A DNA stretch of 64,000 nt. Source: Arthrobacter ipis. GTDB taxonomy: Bacteria > Actinomycetota > Actinomycetes > Actinomycetales > Micrococcaceae. The notes below the pieces were generated by a model that was given only the letters and a program-made list of their open reading frames with translations, made no database searches and was not told where the DNA came from. The position numbers and the translations under genes were made by a program. Positions 35,232 to 43,943 of the stretch are shown in pieces. The DNA lies in contig NZ_JAAOXD010000004.1 in the NCBI RefSeq assembly GCF_014694315.1, forward strand, positions 223,967 to 287,966, given 5' to 3'. Each line of letters starts with the position of its first letter. Within the stretch, counting starts at the first letter, position 1.

Positions 35232-37493
35232 ATGAAAACAGGCGTGATTCCAAACGGCCATCCACTGGGCCGCGGGAAGGGTCCGCGGCGCACACTGTTG
35301 TGGCTCATGTGGGTGCTCCTGGGCCTGTACCTGGCTGGCTTGCTGCTGGACAGCGAGGGGTTCAGTCCGCTTGTGAATGTCTGGATCGGGGTGCCCGCGG
35401 CGTGGGCGCCCGCGGCGGTGGCCTGGCTGGCGGCCTACCGGGCCAAGGACCACTGGGCCCTCGCCCTGGCGGCGATGGCGTTGTCTGCGTTTGCGGCGGG
35501 GAGCACCTACTACGTGGCCGCGCTCGCGGGGGCCAGCTCCCTGCCCTTCCCGTCGCCTGCGGATACTGGCTACCTGCTGTTTTACCCGCTCGCACTTGGC
35601 GGATTGTTCGTCTATTTGCTCCCGCTTCGCCAGCGGCTCGCGCGCTCCGTGCTGCTGGACTCCGTCGTCGGATCACTCGGTGCCGCCTCCATCCTGGTGG
35701 TTCTGCTCAGCCCGCTGCTCTCGGCCACCGGCCGGTTTTCCTCACTGGCTACGGCCGTGGCGGTGGCCTACCCTCTCCTGGATCTCATCGTCCTGGCCGT
35801 GACCGCCGGAATGGCGGCAGTACCGGGCCTTGCCACGGCCCGTAGCGGGGCTACCCTGATGCTGGGGCTCACGGTGTTCGCCGCCGCTGACGTTGTTTAC
35901 GCCTCCCGGCTGGCCACGGACGACTACGTCCTCGGCACGCCGCTGGACGCCGGCTGGACGGCGGGTTTGTGCCTCATTGCAACCTGGGCGGACGGGTTCG
36001 GCCGGCAGGAGGAGAAAGCCCAGGGTGCCAGTGAAGGCTCGTGGACGCCGGCCGTTCCGATGGTTGCCACCGCCGCGGGGCTCGGGGTCCTGATCGTGGG
36101 CACCGGGATCCCGGTGCCGGACCTCGCCGTCGGGCTCGCCGCGGCCACCCTGGTATCCGCGGGCATCCGGACCCAGTTGGCCTTCCGCCAGCTGGTCACC
36201 CTCGCCGAGGTGCGCCGGCAGTCCAGGACGGACGAACTGACGGGGCTGCCGAACCGGCGGGCGCTGTACACCGACGCTCCCGCCGTGCTCGAGGCGCGGC
36301 AGGGTGCGCCGTGCGCCTTCCTCCTGCTGGATGCGGACAGATTCAAGGAAATCAACGACAGCCTGGGCCACGACGTGGGGGACCGGTTGCTGATCCAGGT
36401 CAGCGAACGGCTTCGCCGCTGCCTGGGACCCGATGACCTGATAGCCAGGCTGGGCGGGGACGAGTTCGCCATCCTCCTCCTTGATGCCGGCGAGCACGAG
36501 GCCCTGCAGCTCGCCGACCGGCTCCGGGCAGCACTCAGCGAGCCCCTCACGCTGAGGGGCATTGCCCTTCAGGTCGGTGTCAGCGTGGGCATCGCCCTGT
36601 TCCCGGAGCAGGGGGAGGACCTGAAGACGCTGCTGCGCAAGGCGGACACGGCCATGTACCGGGCCAAAGCCTCGCGCAGTGGCAGGCACGTGTACGCCAG
36701 TGAAGACCACAGTCCGGGGGAGGAGCGGCTGAGGATGCTCCAGGAGCTCCGCGCCGCGCTCATCGAGGACCAGCTCGTGCTGCATTACCAGCCCAAGGTG
36801 GACGTGCTCACCGGGGAAGCGAAGGGCGTGGAAGCACTGGTCCGCTGGAACCATCCCCGGCACGGACTGCTTGCCCCCGGTTCGTTCCTCCTGCTGGCAG
36901 AGGAGGGCGGGCTCATGAACGCCCTGAATGACCGCGTGCTCACCCTGGCCCTGGATCAGGCAGCCGTCTGGCATTCGCAGGGCAGGCCAATGACCGTGGC
37001 TGCAAACCTCTCGGCCAGCTCACTCATCGACGCAGAACTGCCGGACCGGATTGCCGCCATGATCAAGGAGCGGGGCCTCGCGGAGTCGGCCCTGATGGTC
37101 GAGATCACCGAGGATTTCATGATGCCGGACCGGGTCCGCGCCAGGGATATCCTGTCCGGGCTGCAGTCCCGCGGCATACGGGTGGCCATTGACGACTTCG
37201 GCACGGGCTACAGCTCGCTGGCCTACCTCCGTGACCTCCCCATCAACGAGCTGAAGCTTGACCGCTCCTTCATCGTTTCGATGACAGAGGACCCGCGGGC
37301 TGCTGCCCTGGTGGCCTCCACGATCAACCTCGCGCACAGCCTTGGCCTGACGGTGGTAGCCGAAGGGGTGGAGGACGGGGGCGCACTCGACCAGCTGGGC
37401 AGCTACGGCTGCGACCAGGCGCAGGGATTCCATATCCTCCGCCCCGTACCTGCCGCCGAGCTGGACGACTGGTTCACCGTGTCTGCGCTGTAG
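35232..37493 (+). CDS. Membrane-bound GGDEF-EAL protein (c-di-GMP synthesis and breakdown)
   Basis: 753 residues from ATG 35232, with GGGGGGCGG upstream. Residues ~20-325 are about eight to nine membrane spans forming a putative sensor. The GGDEF domain is at ~330-485, with LGGDEF (408-412) intact and substrate-binding RFKEINDSLGHDVGD; the I-site RxxD expected five residues before is replaced by GPDD. The EAL domain is at ~500-750: EALVRWNHP (534-), ANLSASS, MVEITEDF, DDFGTGYSSL, LKLDRSFI, VAEGVED are all present. Both activities could therefore be functional, with no product inhibition by the I-site. It is a single-gene unit, bounded by a terminator upstream and a convergent gene downstream. 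Confidence 0.93.
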   Translation: MKTGVIPNGHPLGRGKGPRRTLLWLMWVLLGLYLAGLLLDSEGFSPLVNVWIGVPAAWAPAAVAWLAAYRAKDHWALALAAMALSAFAAGSTYYVAALAGASSLPFPSPADTGYLLFYPLALGGLFVYLLPLRQRLARSVLLDSVVGSLGAASILVVLLSPLLSATGRFSSLATAVAVAYPLLDLIVLAVTAGMAAVPGLATARSGATLMLGLTVFAAADVVYASRLATDDYVLGTPLDAGWTAGLCLIATWADGFGRQEEKAQGASEGSWTPAVPMVATAAGLGVLIVGTGIPVPDLAVGLAAATLVSAGIRTQLAFRQLVTLAEVRRQSRTDELTGLPNRRALYTDAPAVLEARQGAPCAFLLLDADRFKEINDSLGHDVGDRLLIQVSERLRRCLGPDDLIARLGGDEFAILLLDAGEHEALQLADRLRAALSEPLTLRGIALQVGVSVGIALFPEQGEDLKTLLRKADTAMYRAKASRSGRHVYASEDHSPGEERLRMLQELRAALIEDQLVLHYQPKVDVLTGEAKGVEALVRWNHPRHGLLAPGSFLLLAEEGGLMNALNDRVLTLALDQAAVWHSQGRPMTVAANLSASSLIDAELPDRIAAMIKERGLAESALMVEITEDFMMPDRVRARDILSGLQSRGIRVAIDDFGTGYSSLAYLRDLPINELKLDRSFIVSMTEDPRAAALVASTINLAHSLGLTVVAEGVEDGGALDQLGSYGCDQAQGFHILRPVPAAELDDWFTVSAL

Positions 37494-37504
37494 CCTGCGT
37501 GTTG

Positions 37505-38089
37505 TCAGGCCAGGATTTTCTTGTGGAAAAACACGAGGTAGTCGCCCGTGGCGTCCTCGAACCCGAAGTCCTTCCAGTACGCCCGCAGAGCCGATTTAGC
37601 CGCGTCATACGCCGGCGAGTCCTCCGGCGGGGACCCTTCACCGGCCGTCGGCGCGGCGTGGACCACCACCAGGTTCACGGACCGGCCAACCGTTTCGACG
37701 ATGGCGTTGAGCACCGAGTAGCCTGTCCTGCCGCCACGGTACTCCGGGAAAATCTCGAGCGAGGAGACGATCATCAGGTCCCCGCCGTCCTGCAGGTACT
37801 CCCTGATCAGGTCCGGACGGTCCATGGTGAGCATCTCCACGGCCTTGGCCATCTCCCGATCGGCCGTGCCGGTGGTGAGGAAGAGATTGATCATGCCGGC
37901 TTTGGGAACAACCTGGACGACGGCGGTCCCCAGCTGCCGCACCTCGTCGCCGCCAGGAGTCGGACTTGGACAGCTCACCGCGACTTCCCAGCGCAGCGGA
38001 TAGTCCGAGGGTTCATGCCCAAGCCCCGGCGTACCGCGGTACCGGAGCTGGTACTCAAAGAACAGCGATTCCGGGTCGATTACGGTCAT
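37505..38089 (-). CDS. GNAT-like hypothetical protein
   Basis: 194 residues. The centre IFPEYRGGRTGYSVLNAIVE resembles the acetyl-CoA-binding loop and helix of GNAT acetyltransferases (R/Q-x-x-G-x-G/A). The C-terminal LRAYWKDFGFEDATGDYLVF is like the final GNAT strands (YxxxGF). The N-terminal half, with SLFFEYQLRYRGTPGLG, is not recognised. It may be a divergent N-acetyltransferase of unknown substrate. It converges on the GGDEF-EAL gene with 11 bp between stops. Confidence 0.6.
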   Translation of the reverse strand: MTVIDPESLFFEYQLRYRGTPGLGHEPSDYPLRWEVAVSCPSPTPGGDEVRQLGTAVVQVVPKAGMINLFLTTGTADREMAKAVEMLTMDRPDLIREYLQDGGDLMIVSSLEIFPEYRGGRTGYSVLNAIVETVGRSVNLVVVHAAPTAGEGSPPEDSPAYDAAKSALRAYWKDFGFEDATGDYLVFFHKKILA

Positions 38090-38161
38090 GGCGCCGTCCT
38101 TGAGCTCGCAACGTTGCGTATTAGGGAATTTTAGTCGCCTTTGACGGTGTGGGAAATGGGA

Positions 38162-38854
38162 TCAGCCCCGCAGCCCGCCCAGCCCGCTGATCAGAGCCTC
38201 AAGGCCAAGGCTGAAGGCGACGTCGGCCGGCCGTTCATGCCCCTGCTCGGCCAGGCTCCGGACTGCACCCGTGAAGCTGGGCGTCGCCTCGGCCATGGTT
38301 CCGGGATCAAAGATGTCCGCCGGCGCCGTGACGTCGTAGGCCGAGCCGAAGATGAAGGACTCCAGCGCGACGATGGAGGAGACGATCCGCTCCTCGGGAA
38401 AGCCGGCGTCGCGGAAGCCGGCGCTGACCGTTTCATACATGGCCAGGGTCTGCGGCGCGTCGGTCACGGGCAGCACGGCAATGACCGGAATCAGCGGGGT
38501 GTGCTGCGAGAACACGTCGCGGTAGCTCCAGGCCCACGTCCGGACGGCGTCCTCCCACGGGCCGGCACCGAACGGCGAGACGTCCACGAGGGAGGCGAGA
38601 TGGTCTTCCAGCAGCAGGAGCACGTCCCGCTTGGATTTCACGTGGTTATAGAGGGCCGACGGCGCGACGTTCAGTGAGCGGGCCAGCGCGGCCATGGTCA
38701 GGCCGTCGTAACCCTTCTTCTCGATCAGCCGCAGCGCGGCTTCCGTGATGCCGGCCTTGTCCAGCACGCCTCCCACGGGGCGTCCGGCGCGGCGCCGGCT
38801 GCCCTGCCCGGCTGCCGCTGAACCGGCTGTTGCTACGGCTGGTGATGCCGGCAT
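38162..38854 (-). CDS. TetR family transcriptional regulator
   Basis: 230 residues from ATG 38854, with GAAAGG upstream. The helix-turn-helix is LTMAALARSLNVAPSALYNH (residues ~52-71), followed by VKSKRDVLLLL. The ligand domain resembles TetR_C-type proteins. An Ala/Gly/Arg-rich tail of ~28 residues precedes the HTH. It is divergent from the flavin amine oxidase gene, with a perfect palindrome between the two genes, so it very likely represses the amine-oxidase operon. Its ligand is probably an amine or aldehyde. Confidence 0.92.
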   Translation of the reverse strand: MPASPAVATAGSAAAGQGSRRRAGRPVGGVLDKAGITEAALRLIEKKGYDGLTMAALARSLNVAPSALYNHVKSKRDVLLLLEDHLASLVDVSPFGAGPWEDAVRTWAWSYRDVFSQHTPLIPVIAVLPVTDAPQTLAMYETVSAGFRDAGFPEERIVSSIVALESFIFGSAYDVTAPADIFDPGTMAEATPSFTGAVRSLAEQGHERPADVAFSLGLEALISGLGGLRG

Positions 38855-38939
38855 GGCTGACCTTTCTCCGGGTGAACGTCCTTTGCATTATTCCATCAGC
38901 CTCTTCCGCTCCCTCGCCAAAGGCTCTATAGTTTCTTTA

Positions 38940-38960
38940 TAAATGAATGGCATTCATTTA
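38940..38960. promoter_or_regulatory. TetR operator between tetR and the amine oxidase gene
   Basis: TAAATGAATG (38940-38949) and CATTCATTTA (38951-38960) form a perfect 10-1-10 palindrome, 40 bp upstream of the oxidase start and ~85 bp upstream of tetR. The AT-rich run around it (TATAGTTTCTTTATAA) probably contains the promoters. Confidence 0.85.
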
Positions 38961-39000
38961 GTGGTTCGCATCACTCGCGCAGCCACAGAGAGAGGACATC

Positions 39001-40425
39001 ATGCTGAATCTTGACCGCGACGTAGTGATCGTCGGCGCCGGCCCCTCCGGCCTCACCGCTGCCCGTGAACTGAAAAAAGCCGGCCTGACCGTCGCCGTGC
39101 TGGAAGCCCGCGACCGCGTGGGCGGCCGGACCTGGACCGACACCGTAGACGGAGCCATGCTCGAGATCGGCGGCCAGTGGGTATCGCCGGACCAGACCGC
39201 ACTGCTGGCCCTGCTGGAGGAGCTCGGCCTGAAAACGTACTCCCGCTACCGTGAAGGCGAGTCCGTCTACGTCGGGTCGGACGGCGCGCCGGTCCGCTAC
39301 ACCGGGGACATGTTTCCCGTCAGCGCCACCACGGCTGCCGAGATGGACAAGCTCATCGCACTGCTGGATGAACTGGCGGCCGAGGTCGGTGCCACCGAAC
39401 CGTGGGCGCACCCCAAGGCTCGGGAGCTGGACACCATCTCCTTCCACCACTGGCTGCGCCAGAACTCCCCGGACGAGGAGGCCTGCAACAACATCGGGCT
39501 TTTCATCGCCGGCGGCATGCTCACCAAGCCGGCGCACGCGTTCTCCGCCCTGCAGGCCGTCCTGATGGCCGCCTCCGCGGGTTCCTTCTCCCACCTCACG
39601 GATGAGGACTTCATCCTGGACAAACGGGTTATCGGCGGGATGCAGCAGGTCTCGCTGCTGCAGGCAGCGGAACTTGGGGCCGACGTCATCCTTAACAGCC
39701 CGGTGCGAACCATCAACTGGGAGGCCGACGGCGAAAACGGTCACCGCGTCACCGTGGTCTCTGACCGGGCCACGGTGAACGCGCGCTTCGTGATCATGGC
39801 CGTGCCGCCCAACCTGTACTCGCGGGTCTCCTTCAACCCTCCGCTGCCGCGCCGCCAGCACCAGATGCACCAGCACCAGTCGCTGGGCCTCGTCATCAAG
39901 GTCCATGCCGTCTACAGCACGCCCTTCTGGCGCGAGGACGGGCTCTCCGGAACGGGGTTCGGCGCTGGCTCGCTGGTCCAGGAGGTCTACGACAACACCA
40001 ACCACGGCGACACCCGCGGAACGCTCGTGGGCTTCATCTCCGACGAAAAGGCCGACGCCGTCTTCGAGCTGAGTGCCGAGGACCGCAAGAAGGCCATCCT
40101 GGAATCGATCGCCGGCTTCCTGGGGGACAAGGCCCTCGAGCCTGAGGTGTACTACGAGTCCGACTGGGGTTCCGAGGAGTGGACGCGCGGCGCCTACGCC
40201 GCGAGCTACGACCTCGGCGGGCTGCACCGGTACGGCAAGGACCAGCACGCAGCTGTCGGCCCCATCTACTGGTGCTCCTCCGACCTCGCCGCCGAAGGCT
40301 ACCAGCACGTGGACGGGGCGGTCCGCATGGGCCAGTTCACCGCAGCCCGCATCGCCGCCGCTGCGGCGTCCGCCGAAGCGCAGAGTGAGCCTGAACTGGC
40401 GAACGCAACGGCCGCCGTCGGCTAA
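39001..40425 (+). CDS. Flavin-containing monoamine oxidase
   Basis: 474 residues, start ATG 39001 with GAGAGGA upstream. It oxidises primary amines to aldehydes with release of ammonia and H2O2. The FAD-binding start DVVIVGAGPSGLTAARELKK, the second nucleotide strand VLEARDRVGGRTWT, and LEIGGQWVSPDQTALLALLE are typical of MAO/putrescine oxidase-like proteins. The C-terminal RMGQFTAARIAAAA closes the FAD site. It is followed by a permease of the APC family, so the operon handles an amine or amino acid taken up by that permease. The particular amine is unknown. Confidence 0.93.
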   Translation: MLNLDRDVVIVGAGPSGLTAARELKKAGLTVAVLEARDRVGGRTWTDTVDGAMLEIGGQWVSPDQTALLALLEELGLKTYSRYREGESVYVGSDGAPVRYTGDMFPVSATTAAEMDKLIALLDELAAEVGATEPWAHPKARELDTISFHHWLRQNSPDEEACNNIGLFIAGGMLTKPAHAFSALQAVLMAASAGSFSHLTDEDFILDKRVIGGMQQVSLLQAAELGADVILNSPVRTINWEADGENGHRVTVVSDRATVNARFVIMAVPPNLYSRVSFNPPLPRRQHQMHQHQSLGLVIKVHAVYSTPFWREDGLSGTGFGAGSLVQEVYDNTNHGDTRGTLVGFISDEKADAVFELSAEDRKKAILESIAGFLGDKALEPEVYYESDWGSEEWTRGAYAASYDLGGLHRYGKDQHAAVGPIYWCSSDLAAEGYQHVDGAVRMGQFTAARIAAAAASAEAQSEPELANATAAVG

Positions 40426-40478
40426 CAGCGCAGCCGCGCATTTTCCCATTCAACGATGAATGACAAAGAGGCAATCCC

Positions 40479-41991
40479 ATGAGTACAAAAGCTGCAGTCA
40501 CCCCGGACGCGCACAAGAGCCTGAGTGAAAAGGGCCTCAAGGCCGGGTCCGTCGGGCTGATCGGGGCCGTGGTGATCGGGGTGTCCTGCATCGCGCCGGC
40601 GTACACGCTCACCGCAGCCCTGGGCCCCACCGTGTCCGAGGTGGGCGTGCACCTGCCGGCGGTCTTCCTCGTGGGATTCATCCCCATGCTGCTGGTGGCG
40701 CTGGGCTACCGGGAGCTGAACAACGCAATGCCCGACGCCGGAACCTCCTTCACGTGGGCAACGCGCGCCTTTGGTCCGTGGATTGGCTGGATGGGAGGGT
40801 GGGGGCTGATCGCCGCCACCATCATCGTGCTGTCCAACCTGGCGGCGGTCGCCGTCGACTTCTTCTATCTGATGCTCGCCCAGCTGCTCGGCAAACCCGG
40901 GATCGCTGAGCTGTCACAGAATCTGCCGCTGAACATCGCCACCACACTGGTGTTCATTGCGGCGGCGTGCTGGATCTCCTACCGCGGCATGGAAACCACC
41001 AAGGGCGTCCAGTACGTCCTGGTGGGGTTCCAGCTGCTGGTGCTGGGGTGGTTCGCCGTCTCCGCGTTCGTGCACGTAGCCAACGGAACCGCCTTCGACG
41101 CCACGGCCGTCTCGCCGGATTGGTTCAACCCCTTCGCCGTGGACTCCTTCTCAGCCTTCGCGGCCGGGGTGTCACTGTCGATCTTCATCTACTGGGGCTG
41201 GGACGTGACCCTGACCATGAATGAGGAGACGCGGAACCCGGAGAAGACCCCCGGGCGGGCGGCGACCGTGACCGTCGTCGTCATCGTGGCCATCTACATG
41301 ACGGCTGCGCTGGCCACCCTGTCCTTTGCGGGCGTGGGGGAGGCCGGTCTGGGCACCGGCAACCCGGACAACCAGTCCAGCATCTTCGCGGTCCTGTCCG
41401 GGCCGGTCATGGGGCCGTTCGCCATCCTGATGTCGCTGGCCATCCTGAGCAGTTCCGCGGCGTCACTGCAGTCCGTTCGTCTCCCCGGCCCGGACGCTGC
41501 TGGCCATGGGCCACTACAAAGCCCTGCCCGGGAGGTTCGGCAAGGTCAGCCCCACCTTCAAGTCACCGAGCTACGCCACGATTGCGGCGGCTGTTGCCGC
41601 GGCGGCGTTCTACGTCATCACCCGGACCACGTCGGAGAACGCGCTGTGGGACACCATCACGGCGCTGGGCATGATGATCTGCTTTTACTACGGGATCACG
41701 GCGCTGGCGTGTGTCTGGTTCTTCCGTGCCATGGCGTTCAGCAGCGCCCGGGCGTTCCTCTTCAAGTTCCTGGCTCCGCTGCTGGGCGGGGTGATCCTGC
41801 TGGTGATGTTCGTCAAAACCGCGTACGACTCCATGGACCCGGAGTACGGTTCCGGTTCGTCGGTGGGCGGCGTGGGCATGGTGTTCATCCTGGGCATGGG
41901 CGTCATCCTGCTCGGCGTGGTGAGCATGCTGGTGATGGCCCGGATCCGGCCCGAGTTCTTCAAGGGCAAGGTGCTGGCGCGGGGGCTCTGA
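40479..41991 (+). pseudogene. APC family amine/amino-acid permease, frameshifted
   Basis: The first ~332 residues are a normal APC permease: VGLIGAVVIGVSCIAPAYTL, GYRELNNAMPDAGTSFTWAT, FIYWGWDVTLTMNEETRNPE. At 41474/41475, just after SSSAASLQS, the frame shifts. The family continues with TLLAMGHYKALPGRFGKVSP and further spans in the +1 frame, to a stop at 41991; in the original frame the sequence turns into low-quality Arg/Gly-rich translation to 42002. The pattern fits loss of two bases (intact length would be ~504 residues). It is either a true inactivation or a sequencing error. The gene is downstream of the amine oxidase by 53 bp and likely co-transcribed. Confidence 0.85.
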
Positions 41992-42091
41992 CTGGAAACT
42001 AAGCACACTTATCAATAGGCTGGCTGTTAGGGCATTGACCCGGTCCAACTGAACGTACTGAGAACGTACTCGAGCAGAACGAGGTGACAGC

Positions 42092-42574
42092 ATGACGGAC
42101 ACGGAAAGCATCAGCAAGGTCACGGACATCATCAACGATTCCCACATCGGAATGTTCACCACCATCAATGAAGAAGGCGCCCTGGTCAGCCGGCCGCTGG
42201 CTGTCCAGGACGTGAAGGACGACGGCGACATGTGGTTCTTCACCGGGGAGCGAACCTCCCAGGTGGCCCACGTAACTGCCGACGCCAGGGTCAACGTGTC
42301 CTTCGGCAAACGGACCGAGTGGGTCTCGGTCGCCGGGACCGCCGAGGTGGTGCGCGACCGGGCCAAGATACGCGAACTGTGGAACCAGTCCGTCGACGCC
42401 TGGTTCCCGGACGGGCCGGACACCCCCGAGGTGGTCCTGCTGCGCGTGGACTCCGACTCCGCCGAGTACTGGACCAGTCCCGGCGGTACCGCGGCGACGG
42501 TCCTGCAGTGGGTCAAGTCGAGGGTCACCCACAGCCGGATGAGCGTCGGTGAAAGCGGCACTGTGGAGCTGTAG
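42092..42574 (+). CDS. Pyridoxamine 5'-phosphate oxidase-like general stress protein
   Basis: 160 residues, split-barrel flavin-binding fold of the general-stress-protein-26 type. Key segments are HIGMFTTINEEGALVSRPLA, DMWFFTGERTSQVAHV, ARVNVSFGKRTEWVSVAGTA and the C-terminal AEYWTSPGG. It starts at ATG 42092 with GAGGTG upstream. Family members bind FMN, F420 or FAD, but substrates are generally unknown. It stands alone; the upstream permease stop is ~100 bp away. Confidence 0.9.
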   Translation: MTDTESISKVTDIINDSHIGMFTTINEEGALVSRPLAVQDVKDDGDMWFFTGERTSQVAHVTADARVNVSFGKRTEWVSVAGTAEVVRDRAKIRELWNQSVDAWFPDGPDTPEVVLLRVDSDSAEYWTSPGGTAATVLQWVKSRVTHSRMSVGESGTVEL

Positions 42575-42601
42575 CTCCGCTGCCAACAGCAACCGTGGCC
42601 T

Positions 42602-42627
42602 CCGCCCACAGGGAACCCTGCGGGCGG
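42602..42627. terminator. Hairpin between convergent genes
   Basis: CCGCCCACAGGG and CCCTGCGGGCGG pair at 11 of 12 positions around AA, 27 bp after the stress-protein stop and 43 bp from the convergent gene's end. It can serve both strands; no T-run. Confidence 0.6.
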
Positions 42628-42670
42628 GGCCCACCGCGTTGCTGCTTCTACGCCTCCCTGACCTCGTACG

Positions 42671-43474
42671 TCAGATGCAGGAGTAGTCGTAGTCGAAGCC
42701 GCCGGAGACGTATTGGGTGAGCGAGACCTTGCCGCCGCCGGTCAACGCTGCGCTCGAGCAGTTGCGGCTGGCCGCAGTCAGGGTTCGTGCCCCGGCCAGC
42801 CAGCTGGGGAGCGTATACAGCGGGCTGGTGGACGGGACAGTGCCGGCGATCTGCGACCACTGGGCGGCGGTGGAGTAGATGCCTGTTTTCGCGTTGATGC
42901 TGCCGAAGAAGGCCACCATTCCCTCCAGGTCCGCGCGGTTGGACACCTTGTCTCCGGACCATGAGTTGCCGGTTTCAACATCCAGCCACCAGGTGTAGCT
43001 GGACGGGCTGCTGATGCCGCGGATGTTCGCGTCGTCGTAGGCCTTGGCCCAGCCGTACATGTAGGAACAGGCCGGACCGACGTCCTTCGCTTTGCAGTCG
43101 CCGTAGGGGTTGAAGACCTTGGTTCCGGCGTACGTGTTGCTCGTGGGCCACCAGCTGCCGGCCAGCCCAGGGTTGGCGGTGTTGACGTACAGCTGCACCT
43201 TGGGCTGTCCTGTGGTGCCCGACGAGGACCCCGCCCAGGTCAGCTCTGTGGCCAGGCACGGGTTTGTGGTGTTTGCGAGGCCGTTGTTGACTCCCACGAT
43301 GCCGAAAGCCGGTCCTTTCGGCAGGGCCTTGCCGCACTGGGGCCACGACACATCATTGCCTACGCCCGCGCTGGCAGCCCGGGCAGGGACGGCCGGAAGC
43401 ATCAGCAGCACGGCGGCGGCCAGCGCCGGAAGCCATCGGAATTTTAACAGGGCAGATCGAGTAGCGGACATCAT
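42671..43474 (-). CDS. Secreted GH25-like-fold hypothetical protein
   Basis: 267 residues from ATG 43474 (GAGGAAGG upstream). The signal peptide includes LPALAAAVLLMLPAVPARA, with cleavage before ASAG. The mature part has GNDVSWPQCGKALP, FGIVGVNNGLANTTNPC, WWLDVETGNSWS, NRADLEGMVAFFGSI and TGIYSTAAQWSQI, a common actinobacterial exported family. The barrel with a conserved Asp-Val-Glu triad resembles lysozyme-like GH25/DUF1906 domains. Paired Cys suggest disulfides. Cell-wall hydrolase activity is possible but not shown. No anchor is visible. Confidence 0.8.
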   Translation of the reverse strand: MMSATRSALLKFRWLPALAAAVLLMLPAVPARAASAGVGNDVSWPQCGKALPKGPAFGIVGVNNGLANTTNPCLATELTWAGSSSGTTGQPKVQLYVNTANPGLAGSWWPTSNTYAGTKVFNPYGDCKAKDVGPACSYMYGWAKAYDDANIRGISSPSSYTWWLDVETGNSWSGDKVSNRADLEGMVAFFGSINAKTGIYSTAAQWSQIAGTVPSTSPLYTLPSWLAGARTLTAASRNCSSAALTGGGKVSLTQYVSGGFDYDYSCI

Positions 43475-43563
43475 CGGCCTTCCTCGCGCGGTGACAGAAC
43501 GAAGAAACAAGCATCGGTTCCACGGGCTGCCGGGGTCAAGAGGCTGCCAGGCCGGCCTGTCTT

Positions 43564-43943
43564 TCAGCGGCCGCCCTTTTGGGTGTAGTCGGCCGCGTCG
43601 TAATGCAATCGCAGGGCAGTAATGTTGCCGTCACTGATGCTGAAGAATTCGGCGAATCGCACTGTCCCGCCGGGCATCCGGGCATCGTAAAGGATCGCCG
43701 ATCCGTTTAATCCGTGGACTTCCTGGATGACGCTAATGGCTGTCACGCTGCCGATAAACCCTTGACCCCTTGGCAAAAGCCTTCCGCACCTGCGCGTTTG
43801 CCGGCCAGGGGCCCTTCAAACTCCAGATCGTCCGCGAGGAGCGTCCGGAATTCGCCGGCCGGATCGTAGGTCCCCATTCCTGCACCAAGGATCCGGTAGT
43901 AGGCCTGAAGCGCTCCGGGCGCGTCGTCGCTAAGCGTGGTCAC
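43564..43943 (-). pseudogene. SnoaL-like (NTF2-fold) protein, frameshifted
   Basis: The N-terminal half is in one frame (APGALQAYYRILGAGMGTYD, FRTLLADDLEFEGPLAGKRA) from GTG 43943. After GFCQGVKG the sequence shifts into a second frame, which gives FIGSVTAISVIQEVHG, AILYDARMPGGTVRFAEFFS to 43564. Joining them gives a ~127-residue SnoaL-like domain. The break falls in a run of C at 43759-43761 and fits a single missing base. The gene overlaps the P450 stop as GTGA, so it belongs to that operon. It may be a sequencing artefact. Confidence 0.75.

Noticed and set aside
41475..42002. Continuation of the permease frame to 42002 as a genuine C-terminus
   Set aside because: The translation becomes Gly/His/Arg-rich with no membrane spans, while the other frame carries normal permease sequence.
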